From Mxb001 sp049317345 (GTDB lineage Bacteria; Actinomycetota; Actinomycetes; S36-B12), in the NCBI GenBank assembly GCA_049317345.1, contig JBMOIL010000046.1, forward strand, positions 1 to 16,115: a DNA stretch of 16,115 nucleotides. Direction: 5' to 3'. The position numbers and the translations under genes are program-made. The notes under the pieces are model-generated. The model did no database searches and was not told the origin of the DNA. It saw only the letters and a program-made list of their open reading frames with translations. Positions 1 to 8,048 of the stretch are shown one piece after another (position 1 is the first letter of the stretch; every line of letters begins with the position of its first letter).

Positions 1-30
1 GGTCGCTGTGCCCACGGCGACCCGTCTACG

Positions 31-1482
31 TCAGGAGTCGCCGGCGAGCTTGTCGCGCAGCGCCTGCAACGACTCGTCAGAAGCCAGTGCCCCGGACGCT
101 TCGGCGGACGCCGAGGAGTACTCGGTGGCGTTACCCTCTGCGACAGCCTGCTCCGCATCGGCGGTGCGCATCTCAGATGCCTGCTTGCGGTGGGCCTCCC
201 AGCGAGCGTGCGCCTCGGCGTACTCCCGCTCCCACTGGGCACGCTGATCCTCGTAGCCAGCCTTCCACTCGCCGGTCTCCGGATCGAAGCCGTCGGGGCC
301 GACGTAGTTGCCCGCCTCGTCGAAGGCCGGAGCCATACCGTAGAGGTAGGGATCGAACTCGTCGGCGACCTCGCCGTCACCAGACTCGTTGGCCTGCTTG
401 AGGCTCAGCGAGATGCGGCGACGCTCGAGGTCGATGTCGATCACCTTGACAAAGATCTCGTCGCCCACCTGGACGATCTGCTCGGGGATCTCCACGTGAC
501 GTTCGGCAAGCTCGGAGATGTGGACGAGGCCCTCGATGCCCTCCTCGACGCGGACGAAGGCGCCGAAGGGCACGAGCTTGGTGACACGACCGGGCGCGAC
601 CTGGCCGATCTGGTGAGTGCGCGCGAAGTGCTGCCAGGGATCCTCCTGCGTGGCCTTCAGCGAAAGGCTCACGCGCTCGCGGTCCATATCGACGTCGAGC
701 ACCTCGACCGTGACTTCCTGGCCGACCTCGACAACCTCGGAGGGGTGGTCGATGTGCTTCCAGGAAAGCTCGGACACGTGCACGAGGCCGTCGACTCCGC
801 CCAGATCGACGAACGCGCCGAAGTTGACGATCGAGGAGATGACGCCGGAGCGAATCTGGCCCTTCTGCAGGTTGTTGAGGAAGGTCTGGCGGACCTCGCT
901 CTGGGTCTGCTCGAGCCACGCGCGGCGTGAGAGGACGACATTGTTGCGATTCTTATCGAGCTCGATGATCTTGGCCTCGAGGGTCTTGCCGACGTAAGGC
1001 TGAAGGTCGCGGACACGGCGCATCTCCACGAGCGATGCCGGAAGGAAGCCGCGGAGCCCGATGTCGACGATGAGACCACCCTTGACAACCTCGATGACCG
1101 AGCCCTCGACGACGCCGTCCTCTTCCTTGATGCGCTCGATCGTGCCCCATGCGCGCTCGTACTGGGCACGCTTCTTGGACAGGATCAGACGGCCATCCTT
1201 GTCCTCCTTCTGAAGGACAAGAGCCTCGACCGCATCGCCGACGGACACCACCTCATGGGGGTCGACGTCGTGCTTGATGGACAGCTCGCGGGAGGGAATC
1301 ACACCCTCGGTCTTGTAGCCGATGTCGAGGAGGACCTCGTCGCGGTCAACCTTGACGATGGTGCCTTCGACGATGTCGCCGTCATTGAAGTACTTGATGG
1401 TGGAATCGATAGCGGCGAGGAATTCATCGGCATCGCCGATGTCATTGATGGCTACCTGGGGTGCGATGGTCTGGGAGGTCAC
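31..1482 (-). CDS. rpsA: 30S ribosomal protein S1
   Basis: RNA-binding ribosomal protein that helps mRNA engage the 30S subunit. I place the start at the GTG at 1482 (protein begins VTSQTIAPQVAIND), which gives 483 residues. This matches the usual actinobacterial N-terminus, and a GGAG lies 5 nt upstream at 1491-1488. The in-frame ATG at 1518 would add 12 residues that look unlike the family. Four S1 repeats are visible at about residues 36-104, 124-187, 208-276 and 293-362. The third and fourth carry the conserved blocks NFGAFVDLGGVDGLVHVSEL and PFGAFVRVEEGIEGLVHISEL. The second is the degenerate repeat ending in the LSRRAWLE region. Residues 363-483 form an acidic, alanine-rich and probably disordered tail, including DPETGEW. 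The gene is co-directional with the DUF3068 gene, 176 bp upstream. In many actinobacteria rpsA is close to polA and coaE; coaE is not in this window. Identification is certain and the start is very likely. Confidence 0.97.
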   Translation of the reverse strand: MTSQTIAPQVAINDIGDADEFLAAIDSTIKYFNDGDIVEGTIVKVDRDEVLLDIGYKTEGVIPSRELSIKHDVDPHEVVSVGDAVEALVLQKEDKDGRLILSKKRAQYERAWGTIERIKEEDGVVEGSVIEVVKGGLIVDIGLRGFLPASLVEMRRVRDLQPYVGKTLEAKIIELDKNRNNVVLSRRAWLEQTQSEVRQTFLNNLQKGQIRSGVISSIVNFGAFVDLGGVDGLVHVSELSWKHIDHPSEVVEVGQEVTVEVLDVDMDRERVSLSLKATQEDPWQHFARTHQIGQVAPGRVTKLVPFGAFVRVEEGIEGLVHISELAERHVEIPEQIVQVGDEIFVKVIDIDLERRRISLSLKQANESGDGEVADEFDPYLYGMAPAFDEAGNYVGPDGFDPETGEWKAGYEDQRAQWEREYAEAHARWEAHRKQASEMRTADAEQAVAEGNATEYSSASAEASGALASDESLQALRDKLAGDS

Positions 1483-1622
1483 GCGGACTCCGATACGGAT
1501 AGATGTCGGCCTGTGCACGTTCGAGACCGTGATCGACGTGGTGCGCGGGTGAACCGCGGGCCGCGAGGAACGTCACGAGGCCACTCTGTCTGGGACGCGT
1601 GCGGGCTCGGCGTGCCCAGGGA

Positions 1623-1628
1623 GGATAG
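1623..1628 (-). promoter_or_regulatory. possible -10 element for rpsA
   Basis: The minus strand reads TATCCT here, fitting the actinobacterial TANNNT form. Transcription would start near 1616, giving an rpsA leader of about 135 nt. No convincing -35 hexamer is visible at 16-18 bp upstream, where the DNA is the GC hairpin at 1634-1648. The rest of the leader (1483-1658) shows no recognisable riboswitch, S1 operator or coding region. This is a weak call based on the hexamer alone. Confidence 0.25.
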
Positions 1629-1633
1629 CGCAG

Positions 1634-1648
1634 GGCCCCTGAGGGGCC
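1634..1648 (-). terminator. GC-rich hairpin after the DUF3068 gene
   Basis: A perfect 6-bp inverted repeat (GGCCCC, loop TGA, GGGGCC) begins 10 bp beyond the stop codon of the DUF3068 gene. No U-tract follows. Actinobacteria often use such U-poor hairpins, so it could end the DUF3068 transcript or only slow it before rpsA. It also lies where the -35 region of an rpsA promoter would be. Confidence 0.35.
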
Positions 1649-1658
1649 ACCGACCGGC

Positions 1659-2642
1659 CTAGGCGGCCGTGTAGCCCCCCGCATGGGCTCCCGAGCGCTT
1701 CTTGCCCCCGGCAGCCACGAGGATGATGCCGATCACAAGGAGGATTACGCCGAGGATCACCGCGATGAGCGGGGCCGTGTTGTTGAGGAGCGCGAGGAGC
1801 GCCGCCTGGGACTTGGCGTACTCAACACCCGAGGCCACCTGCGCCGGGGTGGTGCCGATCACAGCGTCGATGACGATGACCTCGACCTCGTTGCTTGGGC
1901 CGCGCAGGGTCTGGAGTTGGTCGCTCTCGCCCTTGACGATCGCTCCGGTGTTGGGCTCGACCCACAGGGTCAGGAGGTTGCTGTAGTAGCGAGGGGCCAC
2001 GAAGTTAGGAAGCGGTGACCCCACCAACTCGCCCGGCACCTCGATGGTGCCCGTCTGGGTCGGCTCAACCGTCACCAAGAACTTGTAGACCGCAAGGCCC
2101 TCGAGCGTCTCCTCGCCCTGGAAGACAGCGTCCACTCCCTTGTTGAGGGCCGTGTCGAAGTAGGGGTAGGTCTGCTGCTGCGTGAACATGGGGAACTTCA
2201 GCGGGACGAGGCCGCTCAACTCCACGTTTTCGCCATTGACGTTGGCACCGCAGCAGTTGGACATCTCCGAGGAGACGCGGTTGAAGGCGAACCGGGCCGT
2301 ATCTGCGAGCACCACGACGCCGGCGTTGTCCTCCACGCGCTGGAAGGTGTCGTAGACCGCGAGGTCGGCGGCCTTTGCCTCATCGGTCTGACTCGCAGGG
2401 ACGTCGCCACGCGTGAAGCGGGTGACCGTCAGGGGAACATCGATGCGCTCGGTCAGAGTGGCGGGATCGAAGAGCTTGGATGCGACACCCGTCTGATCGG
2501 TCTGCGTGACGCCGCCCGTATCCTCGCCGGGTGAGAGTGGAGCCTTAGCCACGGCGGGGACCACGCTGAATCGCAGGAGCGCTCCGATCACCACGAGGAA
2601 CACCCCGAGTCCGACCAGGACGATGCCAATGCCTCGCCTCAT
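1659..2642 (-). CDS. DUF3068 / PorA-family membrane protein
   Basis: 327-residue protein of the actinobacterial family called DUF3068 or 'porin PorA family', whose function is unknown. It has an N-terminal transmembrane segment (about residues 5-26), a long exported domain (about 27-286) and a C-terminal transmembrane segment (about 287-311) followed by a short basic tail with KKR. The exported domain is rich in beta-type sequence and contains the family-like TYPYFDTALNKG stretch (about 158-169), an adjacent cysteine pair at 130-131, and LTLWVEPNTGAIVKGE (about 224-239). The ATG start is backed by GGAGGG at 2652-2647. The M. tuberculosis relative Rv0227c is, from memory, next to the acyltransferase Rv0228. 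Here too the two genes are adjacent and divergent, which suggests a shared envelope role. The 'porin' label is a family name and is not supported by anything in this sequence. Confidence 0.88.
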   Translation of the reverse strand: MRRGIGIVLVGLGVFLVVIGALLRFSVVPAVAKAPLSPGEDTGGVTQTDQTGVASKLFDPATLTERIDVPLTVTRFTRGDVPASQTDEAKAADLAVYDTFQRVEDNAGVVVLADTARFAFNRVSSEMSNCCGANVNGENVELSGLVPLKFPMFTQQQTYPYFDTALNKGVDAVFQGEETLEGLAVYKFLVTVEPTQTGTIEVPGELVGSPLPNFVAPRYYSNLLTLWVEPNTGAIVKGESDQLQTLRGPSNEVEVIVIDAVIGTTPAQVASGVEYAKSQAALLALLNNTAPLIAVILGVILLVIGIILVAAGGKKRSGAHAGGYTAA

Positions 2643-2731
2643 GCCACCCTCCGGTCACCAAGCCGTCGCCCGCGGTTCAGCGCGCGTGGTAGGAACGCTA
2701 GCGGATACTGGGCTCCCCGGCGTGCAGATTT

Positions 2732-2752
2732 GGCCGTCGGGCCGTCGGGCCG
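2732..2752 (+). repeat. 8-bp tandem repeat in the acyltransferase leader
   Basis: GGCCGTCG occurs twice in direct succession (2732-2739, 2740-2747), followed by a partial third copy, GGCCG (2748-2752). It lies 24 bp before the acyltransferase start, in the 134-bp gap between that gene and the divergent DUF3068 gene. It could be a protein-binding site or a simple slippage repeat. The gap also holds GATACT (2704-2709), a possible -10 element without a visible -35. Confidence 0.5.
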
Positions 2753-2776
2753 GATCTATCGGGAGGGAGAGGGATC

Positions 2777-3991
2777 ATGCGCCCCTTCCCCCTCCTGGAC
2801 GGCTACCGGGCCATCGCGGCCTTCATGGTCCTCACGACCCACGTGGCCTTCAACACGGGCGAGATCCGGACTCCGGTCCTGGGGCCCCTCCTCGGTCGCA
2901 TGGACTTCGGCGTGACCCTCTTCTTCCTGCTGTCGGGGTTCCTCCTCTACCGCCCCTGGGCGCGGGCCGCGATGACGGCCACCCCGGGTCCGGCAGTGGG
3001 CGGGTACGCACTTCGTCGCGCCGCCCGCATCCTGCCGGCGTACTGGGCGATGGTGATCTTCACCCTGCTCCTGCTACCGGAGATCCAGCCGGTGCGCTGG
3101 CAAGCATGGCCCGTCCACCTCGGGCTCCTGCACATCTACGTGCCGGGCTTCACGCTCGAGGGACTCACCCAGACGTGGAGTCTCGCCACCGAGCTGGCCT
3201 TCTACATCCTGCTGCCCGTCATCGCATGGATCGCCGGGCGGCGCGGGCGCGGCAATCCCGACGCGAGCGCACGCTTCCAATTGACGGTTCTCGCTGTGGC
3301 CGTGCTCATCGCCTGGACGTTCACAATTCTGCGCGTGACGGGGGCGCTGGGCTCCTCGACGATTACGGGCTACTGGCTGCCCGGCTTCCTCGACTGGTTT
3401 GCCATCGGCATGGCCGCTGCCGTCATCCAGGTGCGCCTCAGCAAGGGCGGTGCTCCTGCCTGGATGCTGTCCGTGCGCCAGGTAGCCCAGGCGACCGGCT
3501 GGTGCCTTCTCATTGCGGCCGGTCTCGCGATCATCGCGGCCACCCCGATCGCTGGGCCGCTCACCTTTGACCCCGCCGAGCCCAACAGCCTCGTGATCAA
3601 ACATGTGCTCTACGGGGTGATCGCGGCGTTCCTGCTGCTCCCAGGATTCCTCGGCATCGGAGACACGAGCGATGGGGTTCCACCGCACTCTTGGTGGGCC
3701 GCGATCCTGGCCAATCCCATCGTCGTCTACCTCGGGACGATCTCCTACGGCGTGTTCCTCTGGCACCTTGTGCTGCTTCGCTTCATCCAGAACGCCCTGG
3801 GATTGCAGGTCTTCTCCGGAGGCTTCTGGATCGTGTGGCCTCTGGTGGTGCTGGCCTCCATCGCCGTCGCGAGCGCGTCTTGGTTCATCCTGGAGCGTCC
3901 GATCCTGGCGTGGGCGCACCGGCGTACTCCCGGGGAGCCCGCCCAGGCGACGCAGCAGCTCCCAGGGCAGCGATCGCCAGCAGCGCAGTAG
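2777..3991 (+). CDS. acyltransferase-3 family membrane O-acyltransferase
   Basis: 404-residue polytopic protein of the acyltransferase 3 (AT3, PF01757-type) family, which transfers acyl groups from the cytoplasm to sugars or lipids at or beyond the membrane. The diagnostic R-x10-H pair is present exactly (Arg11, His22). Also visible are FFLLSGFLLYRPW (about 49-61), the RRAARILPAYW block (about 80-90), a late YGVFLWH motif, and the typical C-terminal ERP motif (FILERPILAW). About 10-11 transmembrane helices are expected. The start is the ATG at 2777, after the purine-rich run GGGAGGGAG (2761-2769). The substrate cannot be read from the sequence. The neighbours suggest an envelope arabinan or related glycolipid, and the M. 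tuberculosis counterpart appears to be Rv0228 (about the same length). The last 35 codons overlap the convergent aftD-like gene. The Gln/Pro-rich tail after ERP is probably not part of the fold. Confidence 0.93.
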   Translation: MRPFPLLDGYRAIAAFMVLTTHVAFNTGEIRTPVLGPLLGRMDFGVTLFFLLSGFLLYRPWARAAMTATPGPAVGGYALRRAARILPAYWAMVIFTLLLLPEIQPVRWQAWPVHLGLLHIYVPGFTLEGLTQTWSLATELAFYILLPVIAWIAGRRGRGNPDASARFQLTVLAVAVLIAWTFTILRVTGALGSSTITGYWLPGFLDWFAIGMAAAVIQVRLSKGGAPAWMLSVRQVAQATGWCLLIAAGLAIIAATPIAGPLTFDPAEPNSLVIKHVLYGVIAAFLLLPGFLGIGDTSDGVPPHSWWAAILANPIVVYLGTISYGVFLWHLVLLRFIQNALGLQVFSGGFWIVWPLVVLASIAVASASWFILERPILAWAHRRTPGEPAQATQQLPGQRSPAAQ

Positions 3992-6900
3992 CCACGAGCA
4001 ATGGCTCGGGGACGTCGAGGCTGTCGGGCCAGGGGACCAGCGCTGCACCCAAGGCTGCGGCGCAGGCGAGGGCGCCCGCAACAACCGGACGCGGGACTAC
4101 CCACGCGAGCAGCACACCCGCTGCGGCGGCGATCACCCCGGGCCATCCGCCGATGGCGAGGCCCACGACCACGGCTCCTACGGCCAGCCAACGATGCGCA
4201 CTCGGAGCGTGCTCAGGAGCTTCTGTGCCGCCGCGACCTCTGCGGACGAATACGAGGACGAGGAGTGCGATGACGGCAAGCAGCCCCGCTACCAGACCTG
4301 TCAGGTAGATCGACTGAGGCGCGAACTCGAGCACCGCAGTCCCCGTCACCCCGGCGGGGACGATCCACCCCTGTCTCCACCCGTCGACGCGGATCGGTTG
4401 GAGTTCCGCGCCGCCCAGACTTGCGCGCCAGCCGGCATTGACGTTCTCCGTCGTCTCGAGGATTCGTGGCGCCTGCGACGCCGGGATGTCAATGACGCGG
4501 TGCGTCCCACTCCACTCCTGGACTGTGGGCGCGCTTGCAGTTGCGCTGCGCGTGGCATCGACAGGCTCGAGAGCCACCGCCTCGACGGCGTACTGGGCGG
4601 TCGACAGTGCTTCGATGACGTGGCTGCCCTGACTGAGTGTCACGACACGGCCGCCGCAAGGGGTGGCGCGCAGGAGCGCATCGGTGATCGTCTGACTCAC
4701 TGTCGCCGTCACCGATGTCTCTGCACGCACATCACCATCGATGACCAGTTCAGGGCCGAATCCGCACGGAACGCCCGCATCGTCGATGAGACGTGGGCCC
4801 TTGACGATGTCCTCCGCCCCCAGGATGCGCACCTCGGTGACGCCGATGGGCAAGGCAGTGAGGTTGCCTGTGTCCGGGTCGAGGCTGCGCACGACATCCG
4901 CGTTGTCGAACCGGATGGTCAGGGAGCTAGCGTCCTGGGCAGGAACCGTGATGCTCCCGCGCGCGGAAACGATGTCGGTTGTCTCCCGGCCGTTGACGGT
5001 CACGGTGACGCGCAGGGGGCGGGTAGCCACCAGGTCGGGTGCGATGTCCAGCCGCACTCCTCGCACGCGCCTGTCTTCGCCCCAGCTCAGGGAGAGCACG
5101 GGTCGGTCGTCGAGCGGCGACGCGAGCCAAGAGGTCGACAGGACACCGTCTACGGCGGCCTGGGGGCGGCTCGCCGGGTCGCTTGTGAAGACGCTCGACG
5201 CCTCAGCGCGCGGAGACACCGGCAGCGCTGGCTCGAGAAGACGGTCGAGGGCCACCCCTGGCCGCGGTCGAACCCACATGCGCAGCCGGTACTCACCGGC
5301 CTGCTGGACATCGACGATCCGCTGGACGCCCGTGCGCTCTTCGCCAACCCGCCCTAACTGCGGCGAGCAGACAAGTTGGCCCGCGACCGCCGCGCATCCG
5401 GTCTGCTCCCCCTTGCGGGCACTCAGGACGATCGGACCGCCATCGGCAGCCCCGGGAGCGTCCACACGACGCGTCACCTCGACTCCGGGGATCTCCACCT
5501 CCCGCAGGCCGAATCCCTCGCCCGGCCCTCCGCCGATCACCGAGGCCAGAGTGAGCCGCAGGGTGCGCGTTTCACCGGCCGGCACGGGGAGCCGCTGCGG
5601 CTGATCAGTCGCCGCGACTGGCACGGTGACTGAGCCCGAGTCAGTCGTCACGGTCACCTCGGCCGGCTCGACGCCCGCGACCTGGCCCACCACGAATCTC
5701 ACCGTGAACCAGGGCGCCGTAAACGGCTCGTCGGCGGTCACCTGCCACCACTGCCCGACACCCTTCTGCAGATCACCGGAGATCCATGCCGTGGCCGGGT
5801 CACCGTCCACGGCCGCCCACGGCTGCGCTGCGCTCGATCGGGCACGCAGAGCAGTGACGTCACTGCCACTGGACGAAGCTGTCACGACGCCGCCTGAGTA
5901 GAGGGCGATCGCCTGGCGATCCTGCGGATCAATCGGGTAGTAGTCATGCACGCGCCGGTCCTGGAGGTAGGCATCGTCGGTACCCAGGGTCTGGGATCGG
6001 TTGTCGCGCGTCGACCCCACGCTTACCTCGCTGCGGCGGAATCCGTCCGTAACCCCGTACCTGAGGTCGACGCCGTCGAGGCCCAGGAGTGGATCCTCAT
6101 CACCGGCCATGACGACGGCCTCAGACCCGAGGACGTCCGCGTCCGCGAGGTCCACCACCGATTCGGACGCACCGGGCACGACCGTCACGTAGGAGGCGTC
6201 GCGCAGGGTGACGCGCGGATCGTCGGGGGCAGTCGGGGATTCGACACGCCACACTTCCACGGCAGCCACCGTGTCCTGGAGCCCGTCGTCGATCACGGTT
6301 GTGGGCGTGCGGTACGGCGGGAGCGCGGGACCGAAACCCGCTACGGGGGTGAAGCCACCGGAGCGCACGAGGGCTTGCCGGATGAGCACGCTCCTCGGTG
6401 CCGCGCTGCGCCTGCGGTCGATGTCGTTGCGCACGACGACGTAATCGACCCCCGCACGCGCCAAGGCGTCCGCCAGGCGCGGGGATCCCCGCCCGGAGTC
6501 AAGCCTCTCCTGGACGGCGTCGAGCCAGCGAATGTTGCCTGCGCTGGAGAGCGGGACCGCATCCCGCACGGCCCACGGCGATGTGGCGAGCGGCTGCAGG
6601 GGCTCGTCCTGCGTGCGTCCCCAGCTGTAGATGCCGAAGGACGCACCGGGGACCAAGAGCGCGCGGCCATCGGGTGACTCCTCGGCCAACCAACCCGCCG
6701 CCTGGGACCAATAGTCGGGGATCGCGGCGAAGGACCTGTCGCGCACGAGCGATCCGGTGACCATGGGCCAGGCGCCAACGACGAGGAGGACGGTCATCGC
6801 TGCGGCGATGACCCGCGTAGCGAACGGGCCGCGCACAGCGGCGCGACGGCACAGCGCGTCGACGGCGAATCCCACTCCCAGGGCGAGCGGAAGCCTCACG

Positions 6901-8048
6901 ACAAGGTCGAACTTGTGGGTGTTGCGTAGCGGCGCGAGCAATCCGTCGAGGGCGTCCTGCACCGCAGGGGCCCCGATCCCCTGGACCGCGCCGGTGTGGC
7001 CAAGCGAAACGAGGACCATGCCTATGAGCAGACCGCCGATGAGGAAAGCTCGATAGGGGGTCGTCCGCGCCGCCAGACCTGCGAGCCCGACAGCCGCGAT
7101 GAGGCCCGTGGCGAGAATGAGAATGGGCGTGGACACGAGCGCCCATCCGCCCGGCCACGTGGGGCCACCGGGTTCGACGACATACGCAACCCACTGCGTC
7201 GCGCCCCGGAGCACCGTGTCCGGTGAGGTGATGAGCGTCGTGACCGACGACGATTCGATCCAGTCGAGGAAGGGCGGTGAATACCGGCCGAGCAGGAGTA
7301 GCGGAACCGTCCACCACAGCGCGGCGAGGCCCACGGCCAACGTCCACCAGCCGAGGAGGACCAGGCGCGCACGCCCGCGGAATCTCGTCAGAATCCACCA
7401 CGCGCCGAGTGGCAGGACCGCGGCGGTTGCCACCGCATTCACCCCGCCGGCCAGCAGAACGGCAACACCGCTCAACGCGGCGCCACGTCGGGAAGACAGC
7501 GTGCCCTTCGCTACCGACACCAGTGGGATAAGCACCCATGGCGCGAGGGCGAAGGGCAGTACCTCCACCGAGAGCACGCCGATCTCGGTCACCATGCGCG
7601 GTGCGAGGGCGTAGGCGAGACCGGCCAGGATCCGCGAGCTCTCCCGCTCGACGCCGAGCATGCGCGCGAGGCGCACGACCCCGAGGAAGGCACCGATGAG
7701 CAGCGCTGACCACCACAGCCTCTGCACGACCCATGCGGGCAAGCCGGCGAGATCGCCCATGACGAAGAGCGGGCCCACCGGGAACAGATACCCGTAGGCC
7801 TGGTTCTGCAGTTGCCCGAAGAAGCCGAGGGGTTCCCACAGCGACAGAGCGCGCGTGAGGAATCCACCGGGATCCACGGCGAGGTCGAGCTTGGTGTCCG
7901 CGGCGATCCGGCCCGGGTCCTGCACGAAGGCCAGTGCTGTGAGTACGACGGTCACGGCCACGAGCCGCAGCCGGTGCAGGAGCCGAGGCGACGATGGGTT
8001 GAGTGCCTCTGCCTCGGCCACCGGCGGCACACCGAGCCCGTTGCTCAC
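3885..8048 (-). CDS. aftD: AftD-like alpha-(1->3)-arabinofuranosyltransferase
   Basis: 1387-residue GT-C membrane glycosyltransferase. The family moves arabinofuranose from decaprenyl-phosphate-arabinose to the growing arabinan outside the membrane, and M. tuberculosis AftD is about 1400 residues. The first ~435 residues hold about 10-11 transmembrane helices. The first extracytoplasmic loop has the acidic DTKLDLAVDP (51-60), followed by the signature QNQAYGYLFPVGP (81-93). A later loop has LRNTHKFDLVVRLP (374-387). Residues ~436-1247 are extracytoplasmic and include two discoidin/F5-8C-like carbohydrate-binding modules, at about 725-855 (AVDGDPATAW) and 945-1077 (AVDGVLSTSW). Several more helices follow (about 1248-1366), then a short Pro/Gly tail. 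The GTG start overlaps the methyltransferase stop (GTGA), so translation is probably coupled. The C-terminal 35 codons overlap the acyltransferase gene. The family assignment is strong; the exact linkage made by this protein is inferred from the family. Confidence 0.92.
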   Translation of the reverse strand: MSNGLGVPPVAEAEALNPSSPRLLHRLRLVAVTVVLTALAFVQDPGRIAADTKLDLAVDPGGFLTRALSLWEPLGFFGQLQNQAYGYLFPVGPLFVMGDLAGLPAWVVQRLWWSALLIGAFLGVVRLARMLGVERESSRILAGLAYALAPRMVTEIGVLSVEVLPFALAPWVLIPLVSVAKGTLSSRRGAALSGVAVLLAGGVNAVATAAVLPLGAWWILTRFRGRARLVLLGWWTLAVGLAALWWTVPLLLLGRYSPPFLDWIESSSVTTLITSPDTVLRGATQWVAYVVEPGGPTWPGGWALVSTPILILATGLIAAVGLAGLAARTTPYRAFLIGGLLIGMVLVSLGHTGAVQGIGAPAVQDALDGLLAPLRNTHKFDLVVRLPLALGVGFAVDALCRRAAVRGPFATRVIAAAMTVLLVVGAWPMVTGSLVRDRSFAAIPDYWSQAAGWLAEESPDGRALLVPGASFGIYSWGRTQDEPLQPLATSPWAVRDAVPLSSAGNIRWLDAVQERLDSGRGSPRLADALARAGVDYVVVRNDIDRRRSAAPRSVLIRQALVRSGGFTPVAGFGPALPPYRTPTTVIDDGLQDTVAAVEVWRVESPTAPDDPRVTLRDASYVTVVPGASESVVDLADADVLGSEAVVMAGDEDPLLGLDGVDLRYGVTDGFRRSEVSVGSTRDNRSQTLGTDDAYLQDRRVHDYYPIDPQDRQAIALYSGGVVTASSSGSDVTALRARSSAAQPWAAVDGDPATAWISGDLQKGVGQWWQVTADEPFTAPWFTVRFVVGQVAGVEPAEVTVTTDSGSVTVPVAATDQPQRLPVPAGETRTLRLTLASVIGGGPGEGFGLREVEIPGVEVTRRVDAPGAADGGPIVLSARKGEQTGCAAVAGQLVCSPQLGRVGEERTGVQRIVDVQQAGEYRLRMWVRPRPGVALDRLLEPALPVSPRAEASSVFTSDPASRPQAAVDGVLSTSWLASPLDDRPVLSLSWGEDRRVRGVRLDIAPDLVATRPLRVTVTVNGRETTDIVSARGSITVPAQDASSLTIRFDNADVVRSLDPDTGNLTALPIGVTEVRILGAEDIVKGPRLIDDAGVPCGFGPELVIDGDVRAETSVTATVSQTITDALLRATPCGGRVVTLSQGSHVIEALSTAQYAVEAVALEPVDATRSATASAPTVQEWSGTHRVIDIPASQAPRILETTENVNAGWRASLGGAELQPIRVDGWRQGWIVPAGVTGTAVLEFAPQSIYLTGLVAGLLAVIALLVLVFVRRGRGGTEAPEHAPSAHRWLAVGAVVVGLAIGGWPGVIAAAAGVLLAWVVPRPVVAGALACAAALGAALVPWPDSLDVPEPLLVATALLAIAALGAAASPGRAPREYAGAPTPGSDAPG

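Noticed and set aside
190..930. Open frame antisense to rpsA, about 246 codons
   Set aside because: It is the mirror of the Asp/Glu/Val-rich S1 repeats, giving Leu/Asp/Val-rich low-complexity protein. No independent start signal was seen.
1483..1518. Longer rpsA product starting at the ATG at 1518
   Set aside because: The extra 12 residues do not fit the conserved S1 N-terminus, while the GTG at 1482 has a well-placed GGAG and gives the usual length.
1442..1684. Possible small gene in the rpsA leader (about 80 codons, minus strand)
   Set aside because: It overlaps both the rpsA start and the end of the DUF3068 gene, lacks a ribosome binding site and has Arg/Pro-rich composition.
1659..2642. 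Calling the DUF3068 protein a true porin
   Set aside because: The 'PorA' family name is inherited. A two-helix anchored protein of 327 residues is unlike the small corynebacterial PorA peptides, and nothing here shows pore formation.
3672..5357. Long open frame on the plus strand, about 560 codons
   Set aside because: It is antisense to the well-supported aftD gene, is rich in Arg, Pro and Ser as expected of a high-GC shadow frame, and has no recognisable domain.
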